A model generated the notes under the pieces. It searched no databases, was not told where the DNA came from, and saw only the letters and a program-made list of their open reading frames with translations. Made by a program: the position numbers and the translations under genes. This document shows, one piece after another, positions 32,474 through 41,347 of a stretch of 64,000 nt of DNA; the first letter of the stretch is position 1; each line of letters begins with the position of its first letter. The stretch is from Massilia endophytica (lineage in GTDB: Bacteria > Pseudomonadota > Gammaproteobacteria > Burkholderiales > Burkholderiaceae_D). The stretch is taken from assembly GCF_021165955.1 (NCBI RefSeq), contig NZ_CP088952.1:2294001-2358000 (forward strand), in the 5' to 3' direction.

Positions 32474-33388
32474 ATGGATTACGCGATCCAGACCCGGGGC
32501 CTCTGCCTCCAGTACAAGAATAAGCTGGCCCTCGACCATTTGTCGCTGGCCGTTCCGCGCGGCGGCATCCATGCCATCGTGGGCGCCAACGGCGCGGGCA
32601 AGTCTTCGCTCTTCCGGGTGCTGCTGGGATTCCAGTCGCCCACCGAAGGCAGCGCCCATATCCTCGGTTGCGACAGCGAGCAGCTGACGCAGGAAATGCG
32701 CGGCCGCATCGGCTTCGTGAACGAGGAACACACCCTGCCCGCCTGGCTGAAGGTGGACGAGGTGATGCAGATGCAGCGCCGCCAGTACGCGCGCTGGAAC
32801 CAGGCGCGCTACGACGATGTGGTGGGCAATTTCAACGTGCTGCCCGAGCAGCCCATTGCGCAGCTCTCGCGCGGCGAACGGGCCGGGGTGAACTTGGCGC
32901 TCGCGCTGGCGCAAAGCCCGGACCTGCTGATTCTCGATGAACCCACGCTGGGCCTCGACGTGGTGGCCAAGCGTGCATTCCTCGAAGCGCTCATGTTCAC
33001 GGCCCTGGACGACGGCTCGACCATCATCTACTGCTCGCACCAGATGGAGGAGATCGAACGCGTGGCGGACAACCTGATCATCCTCGAACGCGGCCAGCTG
33101 CGCCACATGTCCGAACCGGCGGCCTTCTGCGAGCGTGTTGCGCTGTGGGTTGCGGAGTTCCCGTTCAAGCTGCCGGATACGGGCCATCTTCCCGGTGTGC
33201 TGGAAATCCAGCGTATCGATGAACTGGTGCACTTCGTTGTGTTCGACCAGGGCGAAGACTTCGGCGCGCGTCTCAAACTGCTGGGAGCGCGCAGCGTCCA
33301 CCATATGCCGGTGAGCCTGGACCGCGCCGTGAACGGCTTCCTGGCCCAGGGCCACATTTCCACCCGGCGCCTCGCCAGCGTCGCCTGA
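32474..33388 (+). CDS. ABC transporter ATP-binding protein
   Basis: A 304-residue ATPase with Walker A GANGAGKSS (about residues 38-46), signature LSRGERAG, Walker B LLILDEPTLGLD and the switch His in YCSHQMEE. The last 85 residues form an extra domain as in YtrB/CcmA-like ATPases of export systems. It lies between the YtrA-type regulator and the permease gene in a compact operon and should power the permease. The substrate is unknown. Confidence 0.93.
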   Translation: MDYAIQTRGLCLQYKNKLALDHLSLAVPRGGIHAIVGANGAGKSSLFRVLLGFQSPTEGSAHILGCDSEQLTQEMRGRIGFVNEEHTLPAWLKVDEVMQMQRRQYARWNQARYDDVVGNFNVLPEQPIAQLSRGERAGVNLALALAQSPDLLILDEPTLGLDVVAKRAFLEALMFTALDDGSTIIYCSHQMEEIERVADNLIILERGQLRHMSEPAAFCERVALWVAEFPFKLPDTGHLPGVLEIQRIDELVHFVVFDQGEDFGARLKLLGARSVHHMPVSLDRAVNGFLAQGHISTRRLASVA

Positions 33389-33397
33389 GGACAGACC

Positions 33398-35239
33398 ATG
33401 CGTGAACTCTTTCTCTCCGAATGCCGCCGCTTCCGCATGGCGGCGCTGATCGCCGCCGGCGTGCATCTTACGCTGCTGTTCGTGATTTCCCGCCTCACGC
33501 TCGTGATGCAGATGGACTGGCGGCGCCACTTCGTCATGCTCATGGCTTACGGCCTGGCGGGCGCCATTTTCGGCGCCTACCAGTTCGGCACCTACCGCCA
33601 GCCCGCGCGCTGGGTGTGGCTCATGCATCGTCCCCTGCCCCGCTGGCGCATCTGCGCGGCGATTGCGTGCGCCTCGGCGCTGATGCTGCTGATCGCCATC
33701 GGCCTGCCGGGCATGCTGATGCTGGCCATTACGCAGGCAGCAACCGCGCGCGTGGTCGACGTCCATCACTACTTCATCGTGCTGTATGTGACGCTGTTTT
33801 CCATGGCCGCCTGGCTGTGCGGAAGCTACGCAATGCTCAGCCGCAGCAAGCTGGCCATCGTGCTGCTGCTCCTGCCTTGCGTGCTGATGCTGCACCTGGC
33901 ATCGGCATTCAGCATGCTCGCCGTGGGCGCCGCCACGGTGCTGCTGCTTGCGGCTATCGCCTACTTCGCCATGAAGCCGAACCGCTTCGCGCCGCCGCAA
34001 GGCACTGCCGCCACGCTGGCAACCGCGCTGCCCTTGCAGATCGGCTTCTATTTCGCCCTGCTGTGGGCTGGCGGCTTCGGAGCGCAGTACCTGATGATCA
34101 TGGCGGGCACGCATCCGCTCAATTCCTCCGTTGCGCCAGCAGGCGGCTTTGTGGAGGCCGTGCGCGCCAAGCACCGGGACCTGATCGCCAAGGGGCTCGA
34201 CGCCGCGTCCGACCCGCGCGCGGCGCAATGGAAGGCGCAGCTTCCCGCTGCCGTCGTCACACCGGTACGCATCGAGTATCCGCGCTTCCCAGTTCTTCAT
34301 GAGCTGTCGCTGGACAGCCCCATGGCATGGTACGAGGAGCCCACCAATACCATCTGGTCTTTCAGCCATGACCACATGGCCTTCCAGGGCCAGGACATGT
34401 TCACCGGCGCGCCTCGCGGGAAGCTGGGCATGGATGGCGCCAGCCAGCCTTTTGCCGCGCCGCCGGTGGTGGACCAGAACGGCATGCAGCTGGTGCTGCC
34501 GCACGAGGTGCTGGCCTTCGATTCGAAAGCGCGGCGCTGGCAGCCGATCATGCGGCTGCCAGGCGGCGAAACCGTGCTGGGCCTGCGCACCCGCGTCGAA
34601 CCCGCGAAGTACCGCCACGAATATGCGCTGACGACGAAGCGTTTCATCGCGTGGCGGGATGTGGCGGGCCCAATGCAGCAAGCAGAGGAACGCTACAGCA
34701 TCCCATTGCCGGGCGCCCCCGCCGAAGTACAGCGGGTGGATATCGCCACGCTTGCGGATGGCGAGATCGTGTCCTTCCTCTTCGGCCGCAACACCATCGA
34801 CGGCGCTCCGGACGGTGTGCAGGTAGTGATGCGCGTCGATGCAAACGGCAAGGCGGAGCAGCTGGCCCGCCGCCCGCTGAATCACGACTACCCCATGCTG
34901 TTCGAGCACCGCGAGTGGTGGCTTTCGCCTCCCCTGCATGCGCTGCTTGCCCTGCCCGACCTGCTGCTGGACCAGGGCGAGACCATGCCACTGGATACGG
35001 TGGCGATGGCGCGCCCGCCTGGGGCATGGGCGGCGTCGCTCACGGCATCGCTGCTGTCCGCACTGGGAGCGTGGTGGTGGCTGCGCGCGTCACGCGTTCC
35101 GGTCCGCAGCAAGGCTGTCTGGATCACGTGCTGCCTTGTCATCGGTGTTCCCTGCCTGCTTTGCCTGCTCGTGATGCAGGAACGCCTGTCCCCCGCGGTA
35201 CGCGCCCGGCTCCATGCCGGGCTGCCGCAGGCTGCCTGA
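33398..35239 (+). CDS. ABC permease with large soluble insert
   Basis: A 613-residue membrane protein. About seven hydrophobic segments lie in the first 240 residues (AALIAAGVHLTLLFVISRL; FIVLYVTLFSMAAWLCGSY; LAIVLLLLPCVLMLHLASA) and two at the C-terminus (ALGAWWWLRA region; CCLVIGVPCLLCLLVM). Between them lie about 300 beta-rich residues (WSFSHDHMAFQGQDMFTG; VLAFDSKARRWQPIMRLPGG; VQRVDIATLADGEIVSFLFG) that resemble propeller blades. This insert is not usual for small export permeases. The gene lies 9 bp after the ATPase gene and 19 bp before an S9 peptidase gene. Confidence 0.82.
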   Translation: MRELFLSECRRFRMAALIAAGVHLTLLFVISRLTLVMQMDWRRHFVMLMAYGLAGAIFGAYQFGTYRQPARWVWLMHRPLPRWRICAAIACASALMLLIAIGLPGMLMLAITQAATARVVDVHHYFIVLYVTLFSMAAWLCGSYAMLSRSKLAIVLLLLPCVLMLHLASAFSMLAVGAATVLLLAAIAYFAMKPNRFAPPQGTAATLATALPLQIGFYFALLWAGGFGAQYLMIMAGTHPLNSSVAPAGGFVEAVRAKHRDLIAKGLDAASDPRAAQWKAQLPAAVVTPVRIEYPRFPVLHELSLDSPMAWYEEPTNTIWSFSHDHMAFQGQDMFTGAPRGKLGMDGASQPFAAPPVVDQNGMQLVLPHEVLAFDSKARRWQPIMRLPGGETVLGLRTRVEPAKYRHEYALTTKRFIAWRDVAGPMQQAEERYSIPLPGAPAEVQRVDIATLADGEIVSFLFGRNTIDGAPDGVQVVMRVDANGKAEQLARRPLNHDYPMLFEHREWWLSPPLHALLALPDLLLDQGETMPLDTVAMARPPGAWAASLTASLLSALGAWWWLRASRVPVRSKAVWITCCLVIGVPCLLCLLVMQERLSPAVRARLHAGLPQAA

Positions 35240-35258
35240 CCTTCTAAACGGAGACCCC

Positions 35259-37295
35259 ATGAAAACAATGACCCTGCTGCTGCAGGCGGGGCGCGCTCGC
35301 GCCTTCGTTCTGCCATTATTGCTCCTTGCGCTGCCCGCGAGCCACGCTGCCGCGCCAGCGCCGACGGACCTGAAGGCCATTGCCGCGCGCAATGCCGCAC
35401 TCCCCGCCACCCCGCCTCTTACCACCGGCGACCTTATGCGCCGCTCGGCCCTGCGCGAGGTAAAGATCTCACCCGATGGCTCGCTCGTGGCCTATCTGAC
35501 GATGGAGGGGCGCGACATCTCGCTCGATCTCTACGACACCAGCACCCGCCAGAGCAGGCGCCTGGTGCCGAACACGGGCCGCGCGGAACTGGGCTGGTCC
35601 ACCGACGGGACAGCCCTGTTCCTCGACACGCCCGCAGGTCTGTCGGTGGTCGATATTGCCGACGGCAGCAGCAGGAAGGTGATGGCGTTCGACAGCGCGC
35701 TCACACAGCGCATGGTCGCCGTCGATGCAACGCACCCGCGCCACGTCATTGCCGAGGAATGGGACCGCAAGGCCTCGCGCTACCAGCTCTTCCGCCTGGC
35801 CGCCGACGGCACGCGCGAAACCCTGCATGAAGACAAGCGCCCGCTGCGCGAGTTCCTGCTTGGCCCTGACGGAAAGCCCGCGTTCATCAAGACCTGGGAC
35901 GAGCAATACACCCAGATCGTGTCCCACCGGCGCGGCGGTGAATGGAAGGAAGTCACCCGCTGCAAGCGCCTGCGCTCCTGCAGGCTGATCTCGGCCACAC
36001 CGGATGGCAGCAAGCTGGCGATGATGGTGAATGAAAATGAGGACCGCAAGGCCCTGGCCGAAGTGGATACGGCCAGCCGCAGGCAGCGCATCCTGCACAC
36101 CGATCCGCTGGCCATCTCCGACCTGCGCAACGTGATTCTGGACCGCAGCACCGGCCAGCCGCTGCTGGCGACCTACGAGCTGCCCCTGCGCCGCCACGCA
36201 GGCCTGACGCCGGAGGCGCAGCGCGCCGCGGCAGCGATCGCCCAGCGCTTCGGGGACGCCGCCATTGCCATCGATCCTTCGAAAGGCGCATGGCTGCTCG
36301 CGGAAGGCGGCTCGCGGCTGCCGCAGGAGCGCTTCTGGCTCTACCAGCCCGCAAGCGGAAGCTTCGAGGAGATTCTTGGCGCCGAGCGCGAAGGCAACAA
36401 GCCGCTGCCCGAAGCGCAGCTGGCGGCCAAACATCCCGTGAGCTACCGCGCCTCGGACGGCCAGACGATTCACGGCTACCTCACCCTGCCGCCGGGCCGC
36501 GCTGCGGCTGGCCTGCCGCTCATGACGCTTGTGCATGGCGGCCCGTGGGGCCGCTTCGAAGGCGACTATATGAGCCTTGTGCAGCTGATCGCCAATCGCG
36601 GCGTGGCCGTCTTCCAGCCCAACTTCCGCGCCTCCACCGGCTATGGCGACAAGTTCATGCTGGCGCCGAAGGCCGATTTCGGCAATGGCCGAGTGCAGCG
36701 CGACATCATCGAAGGCGTGGAATGGCTGCTGGCGAACGGCATCGGCGACCGCAGCAAGCTTGGCATCATGGGCGACTCCTTCGGCGGCTATTCGGTGCTG
36801 CTGGCGTTGACGCATACGCCAACGATGTTCCAGTTCGGGATGGCGACGGTGGCCCCGCCCGAGTTTTCCGCCACGCTGGCCCTGGCCGCGGCGGGCGGCG
36901 AGGATGCGGACAGCGAAGTGCCCTATGCCATCCGCTTCAAGGAAATGGGCATCGCCTACGACGATCCTGCCGCCATGCGCCGCATCGCGGAGGAAGCGCC
37001 TGCCGCCCACCCCGAACGCGTGCAGCGCCCCCTTGTGATGCTGGCAGGCGGCAAGGACAAGAAGGTGGAGCTGAAGACAATCACGGCCTACGCGGAGAAG
37101 CTGCACAGCCTGGGCAAGCCGGTGACGCTGCTGGTCGATCCGGACGAAGGCCACAATCCGCGCAAGCCCATGACGCGCGACGCCTATGTGTACCTGCTGG
37201 AGCAGCAGCTGCACAAGTACTTCGGCACGGCGGCGCCCTCGGAGCCCTCCGAAGCCCTGCGCGGCTACCTGAAGCAGAACACGCGGCTTCCCTAG
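35259..37295 (+). CDS. exported S9-family prolyl oligopeptidase-like peptidase
   Basis: A 678-residue protein with a signal peptide (ends near PASHAAA), an N-terminal beta-propeller (about 60-390) and a C-terminal alpha/beta hydrolase domain. The catalytic triad is Ser507 (MGDSFGGYS), Asp600 (GGKDKKVEL) and His632 (DEGHNPRKP). Such enzymes (acylaminoacyl/dipeptidyl peptidase type) cut small peptides in the periplasm. GGAG lies 5 nt before the ATG. It is the last gene of the GntR-ABC operon, and its stop overlaps the convergent rnfH by 4 nt. Linkage to the transporter suggests a peptide substrate, but that is inference. Confidence 0.9.
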   Translation: MKTMTLLLQAGRARAFVLPLLLLALPASHAAAPAPTDLKAIAARNAALPATPPLTTGDLMRRSALREVKISPDGSLVAYLTMEGRDISLDLYDTSTRQSRRLVPNTGRAELGWSTDGTALFLDTPAGLSVVDIADGSSRKVMAFDSALTQRMVAVDATHPRHVIAEEWDRKASRYQLFRLAADGTRETLHEDKRPLREFLLGPDGKPAFIKTWDEQYTQIVSHRRGGEWKEVTRCKRLRSCRLISATPDGSKLAMMVNENEDRKALAEVDTASRRQRILHTDPLAISDLRNVILDRSTGQPLLATYELPLRRHAGLTPEAQRAAAAIAQRFGDAAIAIDPSKGAWLLAEGGSRLPQERFWLYQPASGSFEEILGAEREGNKPLPEAQLAAKHPVSYRASDGQTIHGYLTLPPGRAAAGLPLMTLVHGGPWGRFEGDYMSLVQLIANRGVAVFQPNFRASTGYGDKFMLAPKADFGNGRVQRDIIEGVEWLLANGIGDRSKLGIMGDSFGGYSVLLALTHTPTMFQFGMATVAPPEFSATLALAAAGGEDADSEVPYAIRFKEMGIAYDDPAAMRRIAEEAPAAHPERVQRPLVMLAGGKDKKVELKTITAYAEKLHSLGKPVTLLVDPDEGHNPRKPMTRDAYVYLLEQQLHKYFGTAAPSEPSEALRGYLKQNTRLP

Positions 37296-37573
37296 GTCTT
37301 CTTCGCGCGCCGCCTGCGTGCGTCCTTGGGATCGGCGATGAGGGGGCGGTAGATTTCGATGCGGTCGCGCGCGCGCACGACCGTGTCCAGTGTTTTCTTC
37401 TTGCCGTAGATCCCGACCGGCATGGTGACGAGATTGATCTCTGGCGCGTCCTGCAGCACGCCGCTGATTTCGATGGCCTGGCCGATGGTCGTGCCCTCGT
37501 CCACTTCCAGGGCGCGCAGCAGCGGCACGGGGCCGGGCGCGTAGCAGACGGAGATCTTGATGCGCTCAGCCAT
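37292..37573 (-). CDS. rnfH: RnfH-family (UPF0125) protein
   Basis: A 93-residue ubiquitin-fold protein with the family blocks ISVCYAPGPVPLLRALEV, GIYGKKKTLDTVVRARDRIE and IYRPLIADPKDARRRRA. It overlaps the end of ratA by 8 nt, the ratA-rnfH (pasT-pasI) pairing known in many proteobacteria. It was once proposed as an antitoxin; its role is still unclear. Confidence 0.93.
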   Translation of the reverse strand: MAERIKISVCYAPGPVPLLRALEVDEGTTIGQAIEISGVLQDAPEINLVTMPVGIYGKKKTLDTVVRARDRIEIYRPLIADPKDARRRRAKKT

Positions 37574-37997
37574 AGACGGTTTCGGCGCGCTTGGTGAAGG
37601 AATCGACCATGCTGTTGGCGATGATGCCGAACACGGGGCCGATGACTTGCTCCAGCAGGCGGCTGGAGAATTCGTATTGCAGGTCCAGCTCCACCTTGCA
37701 GGCGTCCGCCCGCAGGGGTTTGAAGGTCCAGGTGCCGTGCAGGCTCTTGAAAGGACCGTCCACCAGATTCATCTTGATCATGGTCGGCGGCGTATTCACG
37801 TTGGACGTGGTGAAATGCTGCTTCACGCCGTGATAATTGATGCCCACGCTGGCCACCACGCTGTTTTCGCCGCGCTCCCGCACTTCCACGCCGCCACACC
37901 AGGGCAAAAATGCGGGATAATCTTCGACCTTTGCCACCAGCTCGAACATCTGCTCTGCGCTGTAGCCCAGAAGTACGGATTTATGTACTACTGCCAT
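37566..37997 (-). CDS. ratA: RatA/PasT-family START-like protein
   Basis: A 143-residue single-domain START/polyketide-cyclase-fold protein (SVLLGYSAEQMFELVAKVED; YPAFLPWCGGVEV; IGPVFGIIANSMVDSFTKRAE). Relatives include E. coli RatA, described as blocking 70S ribosome assembly, and Coq10-type ubiquinone-binding proteins, so either translation control or quinone binding is possible. It is divergent from smpB, an arrangement common in gamma- and betaproteobacteria. Confidence 0.92.
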   Translation of the reverse strand: MAVVHKSVLLGYSAEQMFELVAKVEDYPAFLPWCGGVEVRERGENSVVASVGINYHGVKQHFTTSNVNTPPTMIKMNLVDGPFKSLHGTWTFKPLRADACKVELDLQYEFSSRLLEQVIGPVFGIIANSMVDSFTKRAETVYG

Positions 37998-38063
37998 TGC
38001 TTAACCGTTTGTTATGATGTTGGATGAAAGACCATAGTTTAACCGACCCGCGCCATTTACCCC

Positions 38064-38513
38064 ATGACCATTGCCGATAACCGCAAAGCCTTCCACGACT
38101 ACTTCATCGAAGACCGCTATGAGGCGGGCATTGTGCTGGAAGGCTGGGAAGTCAAGGCGATCCGCGACGCGCGCGTGCAGATCAAGGAAGCCTACGTTAC
38201 GATCCGCGATAACGAACTTTACCTGTTTGGCGCGCATATCAGCGCACTGCCCACGGCGTCCACCCATATCAGCCCGCAGGCCGTGCGCACGCGCAAGCTG
38301 CTCCTGCACCGCCAGGAGATCGACAAGCTCATCGGTAAGGTGGAGCGCGCGGGCTATACCCTGGTGCCGCTGAACCTGCACTACAAGGGCGGACGCGTGA
38401 AATGCGAGATCGGCCTGGCCAAGGGCAAGAAGCAGCACGACAAGCGTGCCGCGGAGAAAGACCGCGACAGCGCCCGCGAAGTGGCTTCCGCGATGAAACA
38501 GCACAAGCGCTGA
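38064..38513 (+). CDS. smpB: SsrA-binding protein
   Basis: A 149-residue tmRNA partner for trans-translation rescue of stalled ribosomes. Conserved segments include NRKAFHDYFIEDRYEAGIVL, EGWEVKAIRDARVQIKEAYV, LLLHRQEIDKLIGKVERAG and the basic tail KKQHDKRAAEKDRD. Full length. No tmRNA gene was seen in the window. It has no obvious Shine-Dalgarno. Confidence 0.97.
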   Translation: MTIADNRKAFHDYFIEDRYEAGIVLEGWEVKAIRDARVQIKEAYVTIRDNELYLFGAHISALPTASTHISPQAVRTRKLLLHRQEIDKLIGKVERAGYTLVPLNLHYKGGRVKCEIGLAKGKKQHDKRAAEKDRDSAREVASAMKQHKR

Positions 38514-38606
38514 AAGCCGTCGCTTCGCCGCCACGCCAAATTTCCAAATAGAAACACCCCATGTTACACTCTGTCAGCTAATTTTCTGCTGCTGGAGAGT
38601 GTTTTC

Positions 38607-39293
38607 ATGGTCAAACATGCCGCAATCGCAACCCTGGCCGCCGCCGCGCTGGCCGGTTGCGCCGTGCCGTATTCCCCGGTGCCCGTCGCCACCAATTTCC
38701 CGAACTCGGGCCAGGAGAAACTGCAGGCCGCTGCGCATTGGGACATCATTGCGAACGACCTGGAACACAAGCTGGCCGAAAAGCTGCGCAAGCAGCCGCC
38801 GCGCCCGGTCTACCTGGCCGATCCCGCGGCGACGGCCACGCCCTTCCAGCGCGCCCTGCATACCAGCCTGGTGTCGGCCCTGGTGAACGACGGCTTCAGC
38901 GTGTCGCGCAGCCCGGCCGGTTCGCTGAAGGTGGAGATGGATGTGCAGGCCGTGACCTTCGCCGAGAACCGTACCCAGTTCCGCTATACCGGCGGCCCGC
39001 TGGCCCTGGCCACCGGCATCTGGGTGCTGAGCGATATCGACCCTGTGACTGGCGTGCTGGGCGCCGTTGGCGCGCATGACCTGTACCGCTACCACACCAG
39101 CATCTTCTCGCCCGGCGCCACGCCGAAAACGGAGATCATCGTGACCGTGTCCGTGGGCGACCAGTTCCGCTACTTCGCCCGCACCACCTCCGCCTACTAT
39201 GTGGCCGACGAGGACCGCGCCCTGTACGGCATCAAGGATGAACCGAAAGACGCCCAGATGACCAAGGTATTCAAAGTGCGGGGAGACCGCTGA
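38607..39293 (+). CDS. predicted lipoprotein of unknown function
   Basis: A 228-residue protein with lipobox LAGC (Cys18), so outer- or inner-membrane anchored. The rest contains a beta-rich domain (SLKVEMDVQAVTFAENRTQF; EIIVTVSVGDQFRYFARTT). No enzyme motif is seen. GGAGAG precedes the ATG. The stop overlaps the ATG of the next lipoprotein gene by one base (TGATG), so the two are made together and may act together. Confidence 0.82.
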   Translation: MVKHAAIATLAAAALAGCAVPYSPVPVATNFPNSGQEKLQAAAHWDIIANDLEHKLAEKLRKQPPRPVYLADPAATATPFQRALHTSLVSALVNDGFSVSRSPAGSLKVEMDVQAVTFAENRTQFRYTGGPLALATGIWVLSDIDPVTGVLGAVGAHDLYRYHTSIFSPGATPKTEIIVTVSVGDQFRYFARTTSAYYVADEDRALYGIKDEPKDAQMTKVFKVRGDR

Positions 39294-39832
39294 TGCGCAA
39301 GCTTGCCCTGCTGCTGCCGCTGCTGCTGCTGGCCGCCTGCTCCACCACGCCGCCGAAGGAAGAACCGAATTACGCTACCGTGGCGTCCAACCAGTTCGTG
39401 GCCGCCAACTACAAGGCCGCCGATACCTTGCTGGCGCAGCTGAGCGGCCGCCTGCTGGCCGAGAAGCCGCTGATCATGGCCACCGTCGTCAATATCGACG
39501 CCCTGGACCAGACCTCGACCCTGGGCCGCCTGGTTTCGGAGCAGATCTCCACCCGCCTCTCGCAGGGCGGCCTGAAGATGATCGAGATGAAGCTGCGCAA
39601 TAACGTCTACCTGAAGCGCAACCAGGGCGAACTGATGCTGACGCGCGAGATCGGCGAAGTGGCGCAGAACCACAACGCCCAGGCGGTGGTGGTGGGTTCC
39701 TACGCCGAAACGAGCGATATGGTGTTCATCAACATCAAGGTCGTTCAGCCGCAGAACAACTTCGTCCTCGCCGGGCACGACTACGTGCTGGCCAAGGAAG
39801 GCATCGTCCGCTCGATGCTGCTGCAGCGTTAA
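39293..39832 (+). CDS. FlgO-like outer-membrane lipoprotein
   Basis: A 179-residue lipoprotein (lipobox LAAC, Cys16) with a FlgO-type domain: NYKAADTLLAQLSGRLL, MATVVNIDALDQTSTLGRLV, GLKMIEMKLRNNVYLK and AVVVGSYAETSDMVFINIKVV. FlgO is an outer-membrane flagellar accessory protein in Vibrio, but no flagellar gene lies nearby, so this copy may serve another envelope function with the lipoprotein encoded just upstream. Its end overlaps the convergent S33 hydrolase gene by 4 nt. Confidence 0.85.
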   Translation: MRKLALLLPLLLLAACSTTPPKEEPNYATVASNQFVAANYKAADTLLAQLSGRLLAEKPLIMATVVNIDALDQTSTLGRLVSEQISTRLSQGGLKMIEMKLRNNVYLKRNQGELMLTREIGEVAQNHNAQAVVVGSYAETSDMVFINIKVVQPQNNFVLAGHDYVLAKEGIVRSMLLQR

Positions 39833-41307
39833 GCTCCAGGCGCGAAAGCCGGTTTCACGAACGCTGGAACCGGCAGCGTCACCTCTCCCGGCAAGTCCTT
39901 CATCTCTCCCGTTTTCAGGAAGCGGTACACGGCTTCCTTCACCTGGGGCGCTTCCCGCAGCAGGTAGAACGCGCCGTCATGCCCGCCCCGGTGCACAATA
40001 ATCGCCTTCCCGTTCGGGAAGTAAGGCAGTTGCGCCAGCGTGTTGTCGACCGGCGTGGAGCTGTCCCAGTCGCCATGAATCAGCAGTACCGGAATGTCTG
40101 AGTGCGCCATGCGCCGGAAGCTGTCGCCCATGTCCGGCGTGGGCCAGGTTTCGGCGGCCGCCATGTAGGGTTCGAAGCCTGCGCTCCCGATCAAATGCAG
40201 CGCCGGATCGGAGCGCAGCTGCGCGGCGCGCTGCGGCGTCACGCCAAGGCTGGTGTCGATCAGCGGGCCAATCAGTTTCTGGGGCTGGGCCTGGCGTTCG
40301 GCGATCTCCTTGCGCGCCCAGCCTTCATAGTGCCCGTGGTACAGGGACAGAACGAAAGCGGGCCAGCTCCCGGCGTCGGAGGCCTCGTCCTGCAGCGCGC
40401 TCTGAAAGTCTTCGAGACCCAGCACGATGCGCTGGCTGTCCACCGTCACTTCGGCGGGCGCCTTCGCCAGGCGTTCGCGTACGGCATGGGCGGCCGCCAT
40501 CACGCCGCCGGGCGGCAGGTAAGGCGCGAGGGCCGGATCGCGGTCGGCATCCGCCGCAATCCGCTTCATTGCATCCAGCAGCTGCGAAGGCATGTCGTAG
40601 CCGAAGTCCAGGGGCTCGACCGCTGCAAGCACGGCGCGCGCTACGATGCCGGGATGGCTGCGCATGACGGCAAAGCTCCATTGCGAGCCGAAGCTGCCGC
40701 CGAACAGCGTGATCTTGCCGTAGCCGAGGGCGCGGCGCACCGCATCCACATCGTCGGCACAGTCCTTGATGGTGTAGCCCGCCAGGTCCTTGCCGGAATT
40801 GGCAGCCACCGCATCGCGCGCGAACTGAATCGCTGCCTGGCGCCTTTGCCCGGCGGAGACAGGACGGTCGAGCGGCATGGCCTGCCCCGGATGCTGCAGC
40901 ATCTCGCCGCGGAATGTATTGCCGCGCTGTTCGACCACCACCAGATCGCCCACTGCGCCGTAGGTGAGCCAGGAGCGCAGGCGGCTGCGCGCCGCCTCGC
41001 TCGTGCCATCGAAGGCATCCAGCACGGCGAGGCCGGGACCGCCCGGCAGCCAGAATACGGGCGGTGCGTTACCGGGCTGGCGCGCCTTGATGCGCGCGAA
41101 GCCAACGCCGATCAGGCGGCTTTTCGGGTTCGCCCGGTTCTCGGGCAGGTAGATGGTGCCGATTTCATAGGGCACGGCGCTGCCGTCAGCCGCCTTCACC
41201 GTTCCCTTCTGCATTTCGATATCGCCCGCCTTGCGGGCCGCGTGCGCCGGGCATAGCGCCAGCGCCAGGACCATTACAGCACCCACGTTCAGGAACCACA
41301 GTCTCAT
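39829..41307 (-). CDS. exported S33-like alpha/beta hydrolase (TAP-like peptidase)
   Basis: A 492-residue protein with a signal peptide (ALALCPAHA). The hydrolase fold shows PVFWLPGGPGLAVLD (oxyanion region HGGPG-like), VVVEQRGN, the nucleophile elbow GGSFGSQ, the acid in IHGDWDSSTPV and the His in HRGGHDGAFY. The layout matches proline-iminopeptidase and tripeptidyl-aminopeptidase relatives. AAGGAG lies 5 nt before the ATG. The substrate is uncertain: peptides or esters. Confidence 0.88.
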   Translation of the reverse strand: MRLWFLNVGAVMVLALALCPAHAARKAGDIEMQKGTVKAADGSAVPYEIGTIYLPENRANPKSRLIGVGFARIKARQPGNAPPVFWLPGGPGLAVLDAFDGTSEAARSRLRSWLTYGAVGDLVVVEQRGNTFRGEMLQHPGQAMPLDRPVSAGQRRQAAIQFARDAVAANSGKDLAGYTIKDCADDVDAVRRALGYGKITLFGGSFGSQWSFAVMRSHPGIVARAVLAAVEPLDFGYDMPSQLLDAMKRIAADADRDPALAPYLPPGGVMAAAHAVRERLAKAPAEVTVDSQRIVLGLEDFQSALQDEASDAGSWPAFVLSLYHGHYEGWARKEIAERQAQPQKLIGPLIDTSLGVTPQRAAQLRSDPALHLIGSAGFEPYMAAAETWPTPDMGDSFRRMAHSDIPVLLIHGDWDSSTPVDNTLAQLPYFPNGKAIIVHRGGHDGAFYLLREAPQVKEAVYRFLKTGEMKDLPGEVTLPVPAFVKPAFAPGA

Positions 41308-41347
41308 ACTGTCTCCTTCGGCTAACGGTGCGGAAACTGTACGGCAA

